Assembly: GCF_000472545.1 (NCBI RefSeq)
Contig: NZ_AWZV01000003.1
Location: 68,608 to 132,607 of the forward strand
DNA length: 64,000 nt
Direction of reading: 5' to 3'
Source of the DNA: Burkholderia sp. WSM2232
GTDB lineage: Bacteria; Pseudomonadota; Gammaproteobacteria; Burkholderiales; Burkholderiaceae
The notes under the pieces were generated by a model. That model was given only the letters and a program-made list of their open reading frames with translations, was not told the DNA's origin and ran no database searches. The position numbers and the translations under genes are program-made. This document shows, piece by piece, positions 9,103 to 18,086 of this stretch. Each line of letters begins with the position of its first letter. Positions within the stretch are counted from its first letter, which is position 1.

Positions 9103-9738
9103 ATGACCGAACCTGTCCCGTCGATGCGGCAACGCTCGCCCTCTGCCGAACGCAACCGCGAGCCGATCCTTGCCGTGTTGCGCACCGTATTGCCCACGAC
9201 TGGCCGCGTACTCGAAATTGCCAGCGGCACAGGGCAACATGCGGTCTGCTTTGCTGCAGCGCTGCCCGGTCTCGACTGGCAGCCGAGTGACGCCGACTTG
9301 CAGGCGCGCGAATCGGTAGCCGCATGGATCGAGCACGACAGCCCGCCGAACGTGCGCGCCCCGCTTGCGCTCGACGTGCGTCAGCCGGACTGGCAGGTCG
9401 GCACGATCGACGCGGTGGTGTGCATCAACATGATTCACATTGCGCCGTGGAGTGCAGCGCAGGCGTTGTTCGCCGGGGCGAGCCGACATCTGCGCGACGG
9501 CGGTGTACTGTTCCTCTACGGGCCGTACAAGCGCGGCGGCGCGCACACGGCGCCGAGCAACGCGGCATTCGACGAGCAATTGCGCAGCCGCGATCCGTCG
9601 TGGGGAGTGCGCGACATGGAAGAGGTCGTGGCGCTCGCGGCGTCGGCGGGATTCGTGTGCGACGAGCCGGTCGCGATGCCGGCCAACAATTTCAGCCTTG
9701 TATTCAGGAAGCACGCGCACGCGGGTGACGCGCGGTGA
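9103..9738 (+). CDS. DUF938 domain-containing SAM-dependent methyltransferase
   Basis: The 211-aa protein belongs to the DUF938 class of putative methyltransferases. The glycine-rich SAM motif is VLEIASGTGQHA (about residues 36-47), followed by the acidic loop of DWQPSDAD and by AVVCINMIHIAPW. The C-terminal GVLFLYGPYKRGG and DPSWGVRDME are typical of the family. Its substrate is unknown. It starts 66 bases after the sirtuin and could share its transcript. Confidence 0.88.
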   Translation: MTEPVPSMRQRSPSAERNREPILAVLRTVLPTTGRVLEIASGTGQHAVCFAAALPGLDWQPSDADLQARESVAAWIEHDSPPNVRAPLALDVRQPDWQVGTIDAVVCINMIHIAPWSAAQALFAGASRHLRDGGVLFLYGPYKRGGAHTAPSNAAFDEQLRSRDPSWGVRDMEEVVALAASAGFVCDEPVAMPANNFSLVFRKHAHAGDAR

Positions 9739-9881
9739 CGGCGCCCCACATAGCGAAAGCGGCCTGGCTTGCCCGATAACAAGCGGCAAACCGGCATTTC
9801 TTTTATGCTTTCACCCTCGACGTCCGGCCCCGTTTGCTTGCGGCGCGGCGTCACGACACTTTTGGACACTGGAGAATTCAC

Positions 9882-11291
9882 ATGGGCAAACAGGCAATCG
9901 GCGTGGTGGGGCTAGCGGTCATGGGCCGCAATCTGGCGCTCAACATCGAGAGCCGCGGCCACGCGGTGTCGGTCTACAACCGTAGCCGCGAAAAGACCGA
10001 CGAACTCATCGCCGAATATCCGGACAGGAAGCTGGTGCCGGCGTTCTCGCTGGAAGAGTTCGTGGAATCGCTCGAAAAACCGCGCCGCATTCTGCTCATG
10101 GTGAAGGCGGGCGAGGCGACGGACGCCACCATTGCATCGCTCAAGCCGCTGCTGGAAAAGGGCGATATTCTCATCGACGGCGGCAACACGCATTTCACCG
10201 ACACCATTCGCCGCAATCAGGAACTGGCAAAGGCCGGGCTGCATTTCATCGGCACCGGCGTGTCGGGCGGCGAGGAAGGCGCGTTGAAAGGGCCGTCCAT
10301 CATGCCGGGCGGCCAGCGCGACGCTTACGACCTGGTTGCGCCGATTCTCACCGAAATCGCCGCGAAAGCGCCGGACGGCGAGCCGTGCGTTGCCTACATG
10401 GGTCCGGACGGCGCGGGTCACTTCGTGAAGATGGTGCACAACGGCATCGAATATGGCGACATGCAGTTGATCGCCGAAAGCTATGCGGTGCTCAAGCAGG
10501 TGGCGGGCCTGTCGAATGAAGAACTGGGCAAGGTCTACACGGAGTGGAATCAGGGCGAGCTCGACAGTTACCTGATTGAAATCACATCGAAAATTTTCAG
10601 CAAGAAAGACGAGGAAACCGGCAAGGATCTCGTCGACGTGATTCTCGACCGCGCGGCGCAGAAGGGCACCGGCAAGTGGACGAGCCAGAATGCGCTCGAC
10701 CTCGGCGCGCCGCTGCCGCTCATTACCGAAGCCGTGTTCGCACGCGTGCTGTCGTCGCTGAAGGATCAGCGCGTGGCCGCGAGCAAGGTGCTCGAAGGAC
10801 CGACGGCGAAGCCGCTCGGCGCCGGGCGCGACGCCTTCATCGAATCGGTGCGTCGCGCGCTGTACTTCAGCAAGGTCATTTCGTACGCGCAAGGTTTTGC
10901 GCAACTGCGCGCTGCGTCGGAAGAGTACAAGTGGGATCTGGACTTCGGCACGATTGCGAAGATCTTCCGCGCCGGCTGTATCATCCGCGCCCGCTTCCTG
11001 CAGAAAATCACGGACGCATACACGAAGGACAAGGCGATCGCCAATCTGCTGCTCGACCCGTATTTCCGCGACATCGCGAGCAACTATCAGACTGCGTTGC
11101 GTGAAGTGGTGGTGGCGGCGATCAACGCGGGCGTGCCGGTGCCCGCTTTTGCATCCGCAGTGGCTTATTTCGACGCTTACCGCTCGGAGCGACTGCCCGC
11201 CAACCTCGTCCAGGCGCAGCGCGACTTCTTCGGCGCGCATACTTTCGAACGTATCGACAAGCCTGGCAGCTTCCACGCGAACTGGAGCTGA
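9882..11291 (+). CDS. gnd: 6-phosphogluconate dehydrogenase, decarboxylating
   Basis: This 469-aa enzyme converts 6-phosphogluconate to ribulose 5-phosphate, CO2 and NADPH in the oxidative pentose phosphate pathway. It starts [20 protein letters not shown] with the nucleotide-binding motif, has [10 protein letters not shown] (NADP phosphate contact), the [11 protein letters not shown] substrate loop and the family signature [19 protein letters not shown] with its catalytic Lys. GGAGAA lies six bases before the ATG. The length matches the long E. coli-type enzyme (468 aa). The large antisense frame is a shadow. Confidence 0.96.
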   Translation: MGKQAIGVVGLAVMGRNLALNIESRGHAVSVYNRSREKTDELIAEYPDRKLVPAFSLEEFVESLEKPRRILLMVKAGEATDATIASLKPLLEKGDILIDGGNTHFTDTIRRNQELAKAGLHFIGTGVSGGEEGALKGPSIMPGGQRDAYDLVAPILTEIAAKAPDGEPCVAYMGPDGAGHFVKMVHNGIEYGDMQLIAESYAVLKQVAGLSNEELGKVYTEWNQGELDSYLIEITSKIFSKKDEETGKDLVDVILDRAAQKGTGKWTSQNALDLGAPLPLITEAVFARVLSSLKDQRVAASKVLEGPTAKPLGAGRDAFIESVRRALYFSKVISYAQGFAQLRAASEEYKWDLDFGTIAKIFRAGCIIRARFLQKITDAYTKDKAIANLLLDPYFRDIASNYQTALREVVVAAINAGVPVPAFASAVAYFDAYRSERLPANLVQAQRDFFGAHTFERIDKPGSFHANWS

Positions 11292-11457
11292 AGCGCTCGA
11301 GCCGCGTCGGCCGCCGCGCGCATGCAGCGCGGCGCGCGCGGCGGTGGGGCGATTCAGTGGCGACGGTCGGATTATTGCCGACAGCTATCGGCACGATAGG
11401 GGCGACTCTGGTTTGGTGGCCAACTATTGCAATTTTCGGAATAGAGTTTCGTCGTTT

Positions 11458-11472
11458 TAGGGGTTTCCCCTA
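11458..11472. promoter_or_regulatory. 15-bp perfect palindrome upstream of DUF4148 gene
   Basis: TAGGGG-TTT-CCCCTA forms a perfect palindrome about 87 bases before the ATG at 11560. It sits in the 268-base gap after gnd. The symmetry suggests an operator for a dimeric regulator, though a short RNA hairpin with a three-base loop is also possible. The only other downstream signal is the GGAGG ribosome-binding site at 11546-11550. Confidence 0.4.
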
Positions 11473-11559
11473 GATGCTCTCGCTCCTAAACTTGTTTTCA
11501 AGCGCTAGGGACAAGCAAGGCCCGAAGCAAATCACAACAAGTTCTGGAGGTTATACATC

Positions 11560-11886
11560 ATGAAGACTCTTATTTCCGCTGCTGTCGTCGCCGCTGCTCT
11601 GATCGCTCCGGTTGCTTCTTTTGCTCAATCGAACCAGCCGGTTACGCGCGCTCAAGTGCGCGCCGAACTGGTCCAGCTCGAAAAGGCGGGCTACAACCCG
11701 GCGAGCGACCGTACCGACTACCCGGCCAACCTGCAAGCCGCTCAAGCGCGTGTCAACGCTGAAAACGGCACGGCCCAGGCTTCCGCTCAGGTAGCGGACA
11801 GCGGCTACGGCGCACCGATCACTGGCAGCTCGCAAGCCGGCCGCGCAGTCACGACCGACCGTAGCTCGGTTTATTTCGGCAACTAA
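11560..11886 (+). CDS. DUF4148 domain-containing exported protein
   Basis: A 108-aa small exported protein typical of Burkholderia and relatives. It has a cleavable signal peptide (MKTLISAAVVAAALIAPVAS, cleavage near FAQ) and then the DUF4148 core, TRAQVRAELVQLEKAGYNP followed by a segment with Asp, Tyr and Pro. Function is unknown; members are often abundant and stress-responsive. A paralogue with the same core lies at 47018-47353. A strong intrinsic terminator follows, and GGAGG precedes the start by nine bases. Confidence 0.9.
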   Translation: MKTLISAAVVAAALIAPVASFAQSNQPVTRAQVRAELVQLEKAGYNPASDRTDYPANLQAAQARVNAENGTAQASAQVADSGYGAPITGSSQAGRAVTTDRSSVYFGN

Positions 11887-11951
11887 TTGGTCACTGGCCA
11901 GCTGGAGTAGATGAAGCGCTGGCTCGCAGACAGGTAAGTGCTGTTGTAAAG

Positions 11952-11993
11952 AACGCCGCCATGGTTTGTCGCCATGGCGGCGTTTTGTTGTTT
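11952..11993 (+). terminator. rho-independent terminator
   Basis: A perfect 13-bp stem, AACGCCGCCATGG pairing with CCATGGCGGCGTT, with a seven-base loop is followed by TTTTGTTGTTT. It lies 66 bases after the DUF4148 stop and would terminate that monocistronic message. Confidence 0.9.
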
Positions 11994-12058
11994 GCCGGGG
12001 CGACGACTGGGGCGTTCCGCGGGGCGCGGGTTGAGGCTTGAGCGAGGCGCGAGCGCTC

Positions 12059-12107
12059 AGCCCGAAGCCCGAAGCCCGAAGCCCGAAGCCCCAAGCCCCA
12101 AGCCCCA
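12059..12107. repeat. heptanucleotide tandem repeat (7 units)
   Basis: Four AGCCCGA units are followed by three AGCCCCA units and a degenerate tail to about 12118. The array lies in the 329-base stretch between two convergent genes (11887-12215), which otherwise contains only the terminator. The AGCC-NNN unit shape is shared with the larger array at 6502-6655. Confidence 0.85.
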
Positions 12108-12215
12108 GCCCAGCCCCAGGTGCAAAGTGCCGGACACAAAGTCCAGAGCGTGAGGCACCCGTTCCGCCCACATCCACGCGGCACGCCCACCCTTGGCGCC
12201 GCGCGCTTCAGGCAA

Positions 12216-13253
12216 TCAACGACCCGGCAAGTGCGGAATGGCCTCGTTGCTGGTCATCTTCAGTTGTTGCATCTGCCGGTGCGCCTTGTTCAGGTGCGCC
12301 TGCGCGGCGATGCGTTGCGCCTCCAGTTGCGACACCTCCTTGCGCACCTGATGCTGCCGGTTCGAGGCCGCCTGCTCCTGCGCGCTGCGTCGCTGCAGGT
12401 CGCTGCGCAGCCGCTCCGCTTCGGCCTCCGAGCGCGCGATCATGCGCGCCAACTGCTCGTTCTGCGCCTCGAGTTGCGCGCGGCGCGTTTCGCAGTCCGA
12501 CAGGCGCGTCGCCTGGTCTTCGAAATGACGGAAAGCGGCTTCGGCGGCTTCGAGGTCGGCGGCTTTCAACGCGCGCCATAAAGCGCCTTCCTGATACAGC
12601 GCGACGTAATACGCCAGCTCCTTCGCATGAAACAGCAGGCTGACCGAGTAGGCAAAGCTGCGGAACACGCGAAACGGCGTGAGCGCTTCTTCTTCGGCCA
12701 GCCATTCGACTTCGGCGGTATTGGCGATCTGCACGCCGCGCGCGCTGACCTGGGACGGCACCGCCTGCACGGGCCGCAAGGTCAGCACCGGGCGCGGGCC
12801 GTGACGCGCGACGGCGGCGCCCGCAGCGCTCGCGGCCCTCGTGGCATTGGAAGCCGCACCGGAAGCGCCATCGGCCCCGGCGCCCGATCCGGGAGTCCCG
12901 TCAAGGTCGGCCCCGAAGTCGGCCCTCACGTCGGCCCTGAAATCGGCTCTCAAGTCGGCCCTGAAATCGGCCCTGAAGTCGGCACCACCGTCCGTCCTGG
13001 CGTCCGCCTCAACGTTCGCCCCAACGTTCGCCCCAACGTTCGCCCCAACGTTCGCCCCAACGTCCGCGCCGGCGTTCGTCCCGTGCTTGGACGCTGGGCT
13101 CGATGCGGCCCCGGACGCACGGCCGCGCGACACGTCGTCCGCGTCCGCGTTCCCTTCCGGGGAAGAAGCCGACGCGGCGGCAGGATTCTGCGCCATCCGC
13201 ACGATATGGGATGGACCGGTCAGCACGCTACGGCGGTTCAGGAGACTTTTCAC
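12216..13253 (-). CDS. DUF2968-like protein with long low-complexity insert and C-terminal coiled coil
   Basis: The C-terminal ~180 residues, from about VEWLAEEEALTPFRVFRSF onwards, resemble the Burkholderia DUF2968 family. They include a long Glu/Gln/Arg-rich coiled coil (ARLSDCETRRAQLEAQNEQL and following). The N-terminus, KSLLNRRSVLTGPSHIV, looks like a weak or remnant export signal. Between them lies an Ala/Asp/Gly-rich segment containing repeats of GANV and of ADFR, encoded by a 12-bp minisatellite. GTG 13253 was chosen because GGAGGA lies seven bases upstream. The 345-aa length exceeds the family norm because of the insert. Confidence 0.7.
   Translation of the reverse strand: MKSLLNRRSVLTGPSHIVRMAQNPAAASASSPEGNADADDVSRGRASGAASSPASKHGTNAGADVGANVGANVGANVGANVEADARTDGGADFRADFRADLRADFRADVRADFGADLDGTPGSGAGADGASGAASNATRAASAAGAAVARHGPRPVLTLRPVQAVPSQVSARGVQIANTAEVEWLAEEEALTPFRVFRSFAYSVSLLFHAKELAYYVALYQEGALWRALKAADLEAAEAAFRHFEDQATRLSDCETRRAQLEAQNEQLARMIARSEAEAERLRSDLQRRSAQEQAASNRQHQVRKEVSQLEAQRIAAQAHLNKAHRQMQQLKMTSNEAIPHLPGR
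12907..13086. repeat. 12-bp coding minisatellite (about 15 units)
   Basis: On the plus strand, successive 12-bp units read TCGGCCCTGAAG-like (7 units), two intermediate units, four identical TTCGCCCCAACG units, then two diverged ones. Read on the minus strand they encode four-residue repeats (ADFR and GANV types) inside the DUF2968-like gene. The four identical units point to recent expansion. Confidence 0.9.
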
Positions 13254-13437
13254 GGCGGTTCCTCCAGTTGACTCGCCCGACGGAACCAGACGGCGCCGGC
13301 AATCAGGCATTCCGGCAAACTGGTGGCTTGGGCGGTGAGCGAAAAGCGAAGAGTCAATGGCGCGGGCGGGCGGAGCGACGGCTCCACGGGCCACGCCCGG
13401 CTGCGCAGCGACGCGGATGTCGTCCGCGAGCGCAGCC

Positions 13438-13755
13438 TCAGTGCAGCGTGCGTTGCCGGGCTATGTCGTCGAATAGCGCGCGGCTCGGTTCTAGCGCAAG
13501 CAGCCAGGATTCGTCGTAGCCGCTCAGGTTGTCGAGCGCCTCGCGCAGCCGCTCGACGGCAAGCACGGGAATTTCCACGCGTGCTTCCACCCCGCTCGCC
13601 AGTCCGACGATGCTCGCCAGTTGCACGAGCGCGTCCGCAGCCTCGGCGACGTCGGCTGCGAAAACCAGATGGTTGTTCAGCAGTTCGACAAGTCCCGGCG
13701 ACCCGGCGACGTCGTCGACGTTGAGTTGCACGGCCAGAAAGGTGGCTTTGTTCAT
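13438..13755 (-). CDS. hypothetical protein (105 aa)
   Basis: No family was recognised. It is a soluble, leucine- and valine-rich, mostly helical protein (MNKATFLAVQLNVDDVAGSP at the start, then hydrophobic helices and an acidic C-terminus). The ATG at 13755 is supported by AAGGAG seven bases upstream. It lies upstream of the DUF2968-like gene on the same strand with a 184-base gap. Confidence 0.6.
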   Translation of the reverse strand: MNKATFLAVQLNVDDVAGSPGLVELLNNHLVFAADVAEAADALVQLASIVGLASGVEARVEIPVLAVERLREALDNLSGYDESWLLALEPSRALFDDIARQRTLH

Positions 13756-14010
13756 CGTCAACTCCTTGCGGGATCCGGTAGTTTGGTCCGCGCCGCCTGG
13801 GCGCAGCAAGGTTGAGTATAGGTGAGGGGCACGAGGATTCAATGGTCACACCATTTCCGGGACGCGCCTTCCTGCGCGAGGCGCACGTGCCGCGCGACTT
13901 ATAATGGCGTTCTCAACTGTGGCGCCCGCGGCTTGCGGCGGCGGCCATGTCAGGTTCGGACAGCGGCCCGCGCCGCACGGCGCGGTCTTTAGCGAGTGCC
14001 TTGGGGAACC

Positions 14011-14322
14011 ATGAAGATCATACGCAGTAAGGGCTTCACCGCCACGCGCGCCTGGGGCGCGCTCGACATCGCCAATATGGGCGGCATCACCACGCGGCTG
14101 CATTGGACCGATCAACCGTACAAGTGGCATGTCAACGACGGCGAAGAAGTCTTTGCCGTGCTGGATGGCCGCGTCGAGATGCGTTATCGCGAAGACGGTG
14201 TCGAGCAGGCGACGATTCTGGAAACCGGCGATGTGTTCTATGCGTCGGTGGGCACCGAGCATGTCGCGCATCCGCTGGGCGCGGCGCGGGTTCTGGTGGT
14301 CGAGGCCGAGGGCAGCGTCTGA
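14011..14322 (+). CDS. cupin-fold protein
   Basis: A 103-aa single-domain cupin. Characteristic beta-barrel motifs are YKWHVNDGEEVFAVLDG (about 36-52; one metal-ligand His and Glu pair) and LETGDVFYASVGTEHVAHPLG with further His residues. Small cupins of this type often bind a divalent metal and act as isomerases or ligand-binding proteins; the activity here is unknown. GGGGAA precedes the ATG at 14011. Confidence 0.8.
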   Translation: MKIIRSKGFTATRAWGALDIANMGGITTRLHWTDQPYKWHVNDGEEVFAVLDGRVEMRYREDGVEQATILETGDVFYASVGTEHVAHPLGAARVLVVEAEGSV

Positions 14323-14428
14323 GTGCGGCGCCTGCTGTTGCGGCCGGCAGCGGCACGGCAAATGCTAAGGCATCGATTGAAGTCGATCGAATCACAAGAT
14401 TGAATCAAAAAATGTCGAGGGACATCAC

Positions 14429-15229
14429 ATGACGAGACCATGGCAATGGGCGGGGACTCCATCGGTTGCAACCCGTCTGCTAGCGGCCGGCGGTCTGGCC
14501 GTGCTACTGAACGGCTGCACCAGCATGCCGTGGGACAGCACACCGTTCTACGGCAACACGCAAGCACGGCCCACCACGCTCGGCACGGTGCCGGTGCCGG
14601 CCGGCTTCTACCGCGTCAATCCGGGCGATACGCTTGCCGGCATTGCATCCGCCTACGGCCGTGGGCCGCAGGACCTCGCCGCATGGAATGGCCTGCCGGT
14701 AAATGCCGCCGTCGCCCCCGGCCAGGTGCTGCGCGTGGCTCCGCCAATGGCCTCGGGCAGTATCGTGACGCCGCCCGCCAGCGTGGCGCCCAACGCAGGC
14801 GCCCCAACCCGCGGACCGACGGCACCGCCCGCGCCGGCAGCGTCGGCGGTGCCGCAACAAGGTGTGCTGCAATGGCCGTTGCGCGGGCCCGTCCTGAAGA
14901 CGTTCGCGGCGGGCCGCTCGAACGGCATTGTGATAGGCGGGCGTCCCGGCGATCCGGTCAAGGCCGCCGCCACCGGCCGCGTGGTCTACGCGGGTTCGGG
15001 CATCGAGGCGTATGGGCCGCTCATCATCATCAAACACGATGACTCGCTCATCACCGCATACGGGCAGAACAGCACGCTGCTCGTGAAGGAAGGCGATGCG
15101 GTCGCGCAAGGGCAGACCATCGGCGAAGTCGGCGTGGACGGTCGCGGCGTCGGCTCCATTCAGTTCGAGGTGCGGCAGAACGGCCAGCCGGTCGATCCAC
15201 TGGCGTGGCTTCCGCGGCCTGGCGGTTAA
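14429..15229 (+). CDS. NlpD-like lipoprotein with LysM and degenerate M23 (LytM) domains
   Basis: The 266-aa protein has a lipoprotein signal (LAVLLNGC lipobox, Cys about residue 30), a LysM domain (about 60-105: FYRVNPGDTLAGIASAYGR, WNGLP, PGQVLRV), a Pro/Ala-rich linker and a C-terminal LytM/M23 fold (about 145-262). The zinc ligands of active M23 peptidases are missing: the HxxxD position reads NGIVIGG and the HxH position reads SIQFEV. This matches NlpD/EnvC-type activators of cell-division amidases, which are catalytically inactive. It probably acts in the periplasm on septal peptidoglycan; it is not next to rpoS or pcm here. Confidence 0.85.
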   Translation: MTRPWQWAGTPSVATRLLAAGGLAVLLNGCTSMPWDSTPFYGNTQARPTTLGTVPVPAGFYRVNPGDTLAGIASAYGRGPQDLAAWNGLPVNAAVAPGQVLRVAPPMASGSIVTPPASVAPNAGAPTRGPTAPPAPAASAVPQQGVLQWPLRGPVLKTFAAGRSNGIVIGGRPGDPVKAAATGRVVYAGSGIEAYGPLIIIKHDDSLITAYGQNSTLLVKEGDAVAQGQTIGEVGVDGRGVGSIQFEVRQNGQPVDPLAWLPRPGG

Positions 15230-15600
15230 TGCGAGGTTGCGAGGCGCGCTCACGCCGGGTGATTGAACGACGTTGTTCCAAAGCCATCGCGCGCGAGGCG
15301 CCGACCCGGATCGTTCCAGAGCAGGCTCGCGCCGGCGCTCGAAGCCGACTCATCGGGCATATGCAAGCCGCGGCGGCGAGCGAGGCCTGCTCCCAGGCGC
15401 GCTCCCGCCGGGTATCAAGCCCCGCTGGTTGCATCCAATCCGCCGCACGCCCCGGCGGGCGTGGCGCAAATTGAATACACTGTGTGGCTCACGGCTGGCG
15501 CCCGCTGCGTTGCCCTCGCCCAGGCAAGCGGCAAGCGACAAGCGGCGCATTGGCCGGCTGTCACGGCTTCTCACTCGAAAAACGCACTGGGACACACACA
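15230..15600 (+). other. 371-base intergenic region, no feature recognised
   Basis: This gap before the threonine aldolase contains several short frames that lack coding character. There is no clear terminator or palindrome. The promoter of the aldolase is presumably within it, but I cannot place it. Confidence 0.4.
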
Positions 15601-16608
15601 ATGATCGATTTGCGCAGCGACACCGTAACCCGTCCGACCGCCGCCATGCTCGCGGCCATGTCGGCCGCCGAAACCGGCGACGACGTCTGGGGCGACGACC
15701 CCACCGTGCTGCGTCTGCAAGCCACGCTCGCCGAGCGCACCGGCAAGGAGGCCGGCCTGTTCTTCCCGAGCGGCACCCAGAGCAACCTCGCGGCCTTGAT
15801 GGCTCATTGCGCGCGCGGCGACGAATACATCGTCGGCCAGCTCGCCCACACCTACAAGTACGAAGGCGGCGGCGCGGCGGTGCTCGGCAGCATTCAGCCG
15901 CAGCCGCTCGAAAACGCGCCGGACGGTTCTATCCCGCTCGACAAGATCGCGGCCGCGATCAAGCCCATCGACAACCACTTCGCGCGCACGCGGCTGCTGG
16001 CGCTGGAGAACACCATCGGCGGAAAGGTGTTGCCGGAGGGTTATGTTGCTCAGGCCGTTCAGCTCGCGCGCGAGCGCGGCCTGTCGGCACACCTCGACGG
16101 CGCGCGCGTCTTCAATGCGGCGGTGGCGTCGGGCAAGCCGGTCGCGGCGCTGTGCGAGCCGTTCGATTCGGTTTCCATCTGCTTTTCGAAAGGGCTGGGC
16201 GCGCCGGTCGGCTCGGTGCTGGTGGGCAGCCGCGCGTTGATCGACCTCGCGCACCGCTGGCGTAAGGTGCTCGGCGGCGGCATGCGGCAGGCGGGCGTGC
16301 TGGCGGCGGCTTGCCTGTATGCGCTCGAGCACAATGTGGAGCGTCTCGCCGACGACCACGCGAACGCCGCGCATCTGGCCGCGGGGCTCGAATCCATCGA
16401 TCAGGTGAAGGTGCAGTCCGTCGCGACCAACATGGTGTTCGCGCAGTTCCCGCAGCAGCATTGCGCGCCGCTGGAAGCGTGGCTCAAGGAGCGCGGCATT
16501 CTCACGCAGATGCTGTACGCCTCGCGCTTCGTCACGCATAAGGACGTGTCGCGCGCTGACATCGACACGTTCGTCGCGGCGGTGAAGGGGTACTTCGCCG
16601 CCCAATGA
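15601..16608 (+). CDS. ltaE: low-specificity L-threonine aldolase
   Basis: A PLP-dependent fold-type I enzyme of 335 aa cleaving L-threonine or L-allo-threonine to glycine and acetaldehyde. It begins MIDLRSDTVTRPTAAML, the hallmark start of the family. FFPSGTQSN contacts PLP, HLDGARVFNA holds the Asp that pairs with the pyridine nitrogen, and SICFSKGLGAPVGS carries the Schiff-base Lys (about residue 196). The C-terminus contains the substrate Arg in YASRFVTHKDV. The upstream in-frame extension is not plausible. Confidence 0.93.
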   Translation: MIDLRSDTVTRPTAAMLAAMSAAETGDDVWGDDPTVLRLQATLAERTGKEAGLFFPSGTQSNLAALMAHCARGDEYIVGQLAHTYKYEGGGAAVLGSIQPQPLENAPDGSIPLDKIAAAIKPIDNHFARTRLLALENTIGGKVLPEGYVAQAVQLARERGLSAHLDGARVFNAAVASGKPVAALCEPFDSVSICFSKGLGAPVGSVLVGSRALIDLAHRWRKVLGGGMRQAGVLAAACLYALEHNVERLADDHANAAHLAAGLESIDQVKVQSVATNMVFAQFPQQHCAPLEAWLKERGILTQMLYASRFVTHKDVSRADIDTFVAAVKGYFAAQ

Positions 16609-16643
16609 CGGGGCGCAGCGCGCGTTGCGCAACCGCGCGCTTT

Positions 16644-18086
16644 CTATTTCGCGGACGCTTTCGCGTGCACGCCCGCGCGATGCGACGGCGCGAGAAGCCG
16701 CAATCCGCTCGCCAGACTCGCCGCGCCGGCAAAGAAAGCGCCGGCGCCGAGCGCGAGCGTCGGCCCATGCCGGCCCGCAATCCCAAAGCTCAACGCGACC
16801 AGGGCCGCGCCCGTGGTCTGCCCGAGCAGCCGTGCAGTCGCGATAATGCCGCTCGCGCCGCCGCTGCGCTCCGGCGGCGCGCTTGCCATCAGCGCTTTCA
16901 GATTCGGCGACTGGAAAAAGCCGAAACCCGCGCCGCATATCGCCATGCGGATGCCGATATCCAGCACATGCGGATGCACCGGCAGCAGCGCGAGCGACGC
17001 CATGCCCGCCGACATCACCGCAAGCCCCACCGCGCCGAGCAAACCCGGCGGATAGCGGTCCGACAGACTGCCCGCAAGCGGCGCCGCCAACGCGACCACC
17101 ACCGGCCAAGGCGTCATCAGAAAGCCGGTTTCGACCTGGCTGCGATGCAGCACATCCTCGAAATAGAACGGCAGCGACACGAAGGCAAGCCCTTGCGCGG
17201 CGAACGAACAGACCGCCGTCAGTGCGGAGAGCGCGAACACCGGCCGCTTGAACAGATCGACGGGCAGCATCGGCGCGGGGTGGCCGGCCTCGCGGCGAAT
17301 CAGCAGCACGCCGAAGACTACGGCGAGCGCCGCGGCGCCCAGCACCAGTTGAGTCGACGCTCGCTGCGCAGCTTCGCCGAGCGCAAAAATAAGCGCGGCG
17401 AACGTCACCACGTTCAGGAGCGCCGCGACCGGATCGAAGTTGTGTCTGCCGCGCTCGGTGTGCGGCAGCGCCGGCCACGCGAAGCTCAGCGCGAGCACGC
17501 CGAGCGGCACGTTGACCGCAAACAGCCACGGCCATGTCGCGACCGACAGAATCAGCGACGCCACCGTCGGTCCTACCGCGAACGACACGCCGACGATCAG
17601 CGCATTCGTGCCCAGCCCGCGCCCGAGCCGGTGCGGCGGATACAGAAAGCGGATCAGCGCGGTGTTCACGCTCATGATCGCGCTCGCCCCGAGCCCTTGC
17701 AGCACGCGTGCGCCGGCAAGCATCGGCAGAGTGGGAGCGATCGCGCACGCGAGCGACGCCAGCGTGAACAGCGCGATCCCGCCGATATAGATACGCCGAT
17801 GCCCGACGATATCGCCGAGCGCCGCGAGCGGCAGCAGCGTGGCGACCATCGCCAGCTGGTACGCGTTGATGATCCACACGGAGGCCGCGGGCGCCGCGTG
17901 CAGATCGGCCGCGATTGCCGGCAGCGCGGTATTGGCGATCGCGGTGTCGAGCGTGGCGAGCGCGACCGCGAGCATGATCGCCACCATTGCGCGGCGGTTG
18001 GCGGCGGACATGGGGACATCCGCGGGAAAGGGCGGCGCGGCGGGACTGAGTCGTTCGGACAAGGCGTGGCTCGTCGGTATGTGCAT
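16644..18086 (-). CDS. MFS transporter, DHA2 (EmrB/QacA-like) family
   Basis: A 480-aa integral membrane protein with about 14 predicted helices, which indicates the DHA2 drug:H+ antiporter group. Motif D1-like LDTAIANTALPAIA is near helix 1, the loop 2-3 motif A is GDIVGHRRIYIGG, and the helix 5 motif C is GVSFAVGPTVASL. ATG 18086 was preferred to an upstream in-frame start because the intervening 40 residues are Arg-rich noise. No regulator or membrane-fusion partner is adjacent, so the substrate is unknown. It converges with ltaE, leaving 35 bases. Confidence 0.9.
   Translation of the reverse strand: MHIPTSHALSERLSPAAPPFPADVPMSAANRRAMVAIMLAVALATLDTAIANTALPAIAADLHAAPAASVWIINAYQLAMVATLLPLAALGDIVGHRRIYIGGIALFTLASLACAIAPTLPMLAGARVLQGLGASAIMSVNTALIRFLYPPHRLGRGLGTNALIVGVSFAVGPTVASLILSVATWPWLFAVNVPLGVLALSFAWPALPHTERGRHNFDPVAALLNVVTFAALIFALGEAAQRASTQLVLGAAALAVVFGVLLIRREAGHPAPMLPVDLFKRPVFALSALTAVCSFAAQGLAFVSLPFYFEDVLHRSQVETGFLMTPWPVVVALAAPLAGSLSDRYPPGLLGAVGLAVMSAGMASLALLPVHPHVLDIGIRMAICGAGFGFFQSPNLKALMASAPPERSGGASGIIATARLLGQTTGAALVALSFGIAGRHGPTLALGAGAFFAGAASLASGLRLLAPSHRAGVHAKASAK

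Noticed and set aside
9912..11276. 454-codon minus-strand frame opposite gnd
   Set aside because: Complete overlap with a well-conserved enzyme gene; the composition is typical of a high-GC antisense shadow.
11438..11465. GGAATA upstream of the first DUF4148 gene
   Set aside because: No TGTT element at the 16-base spacing.
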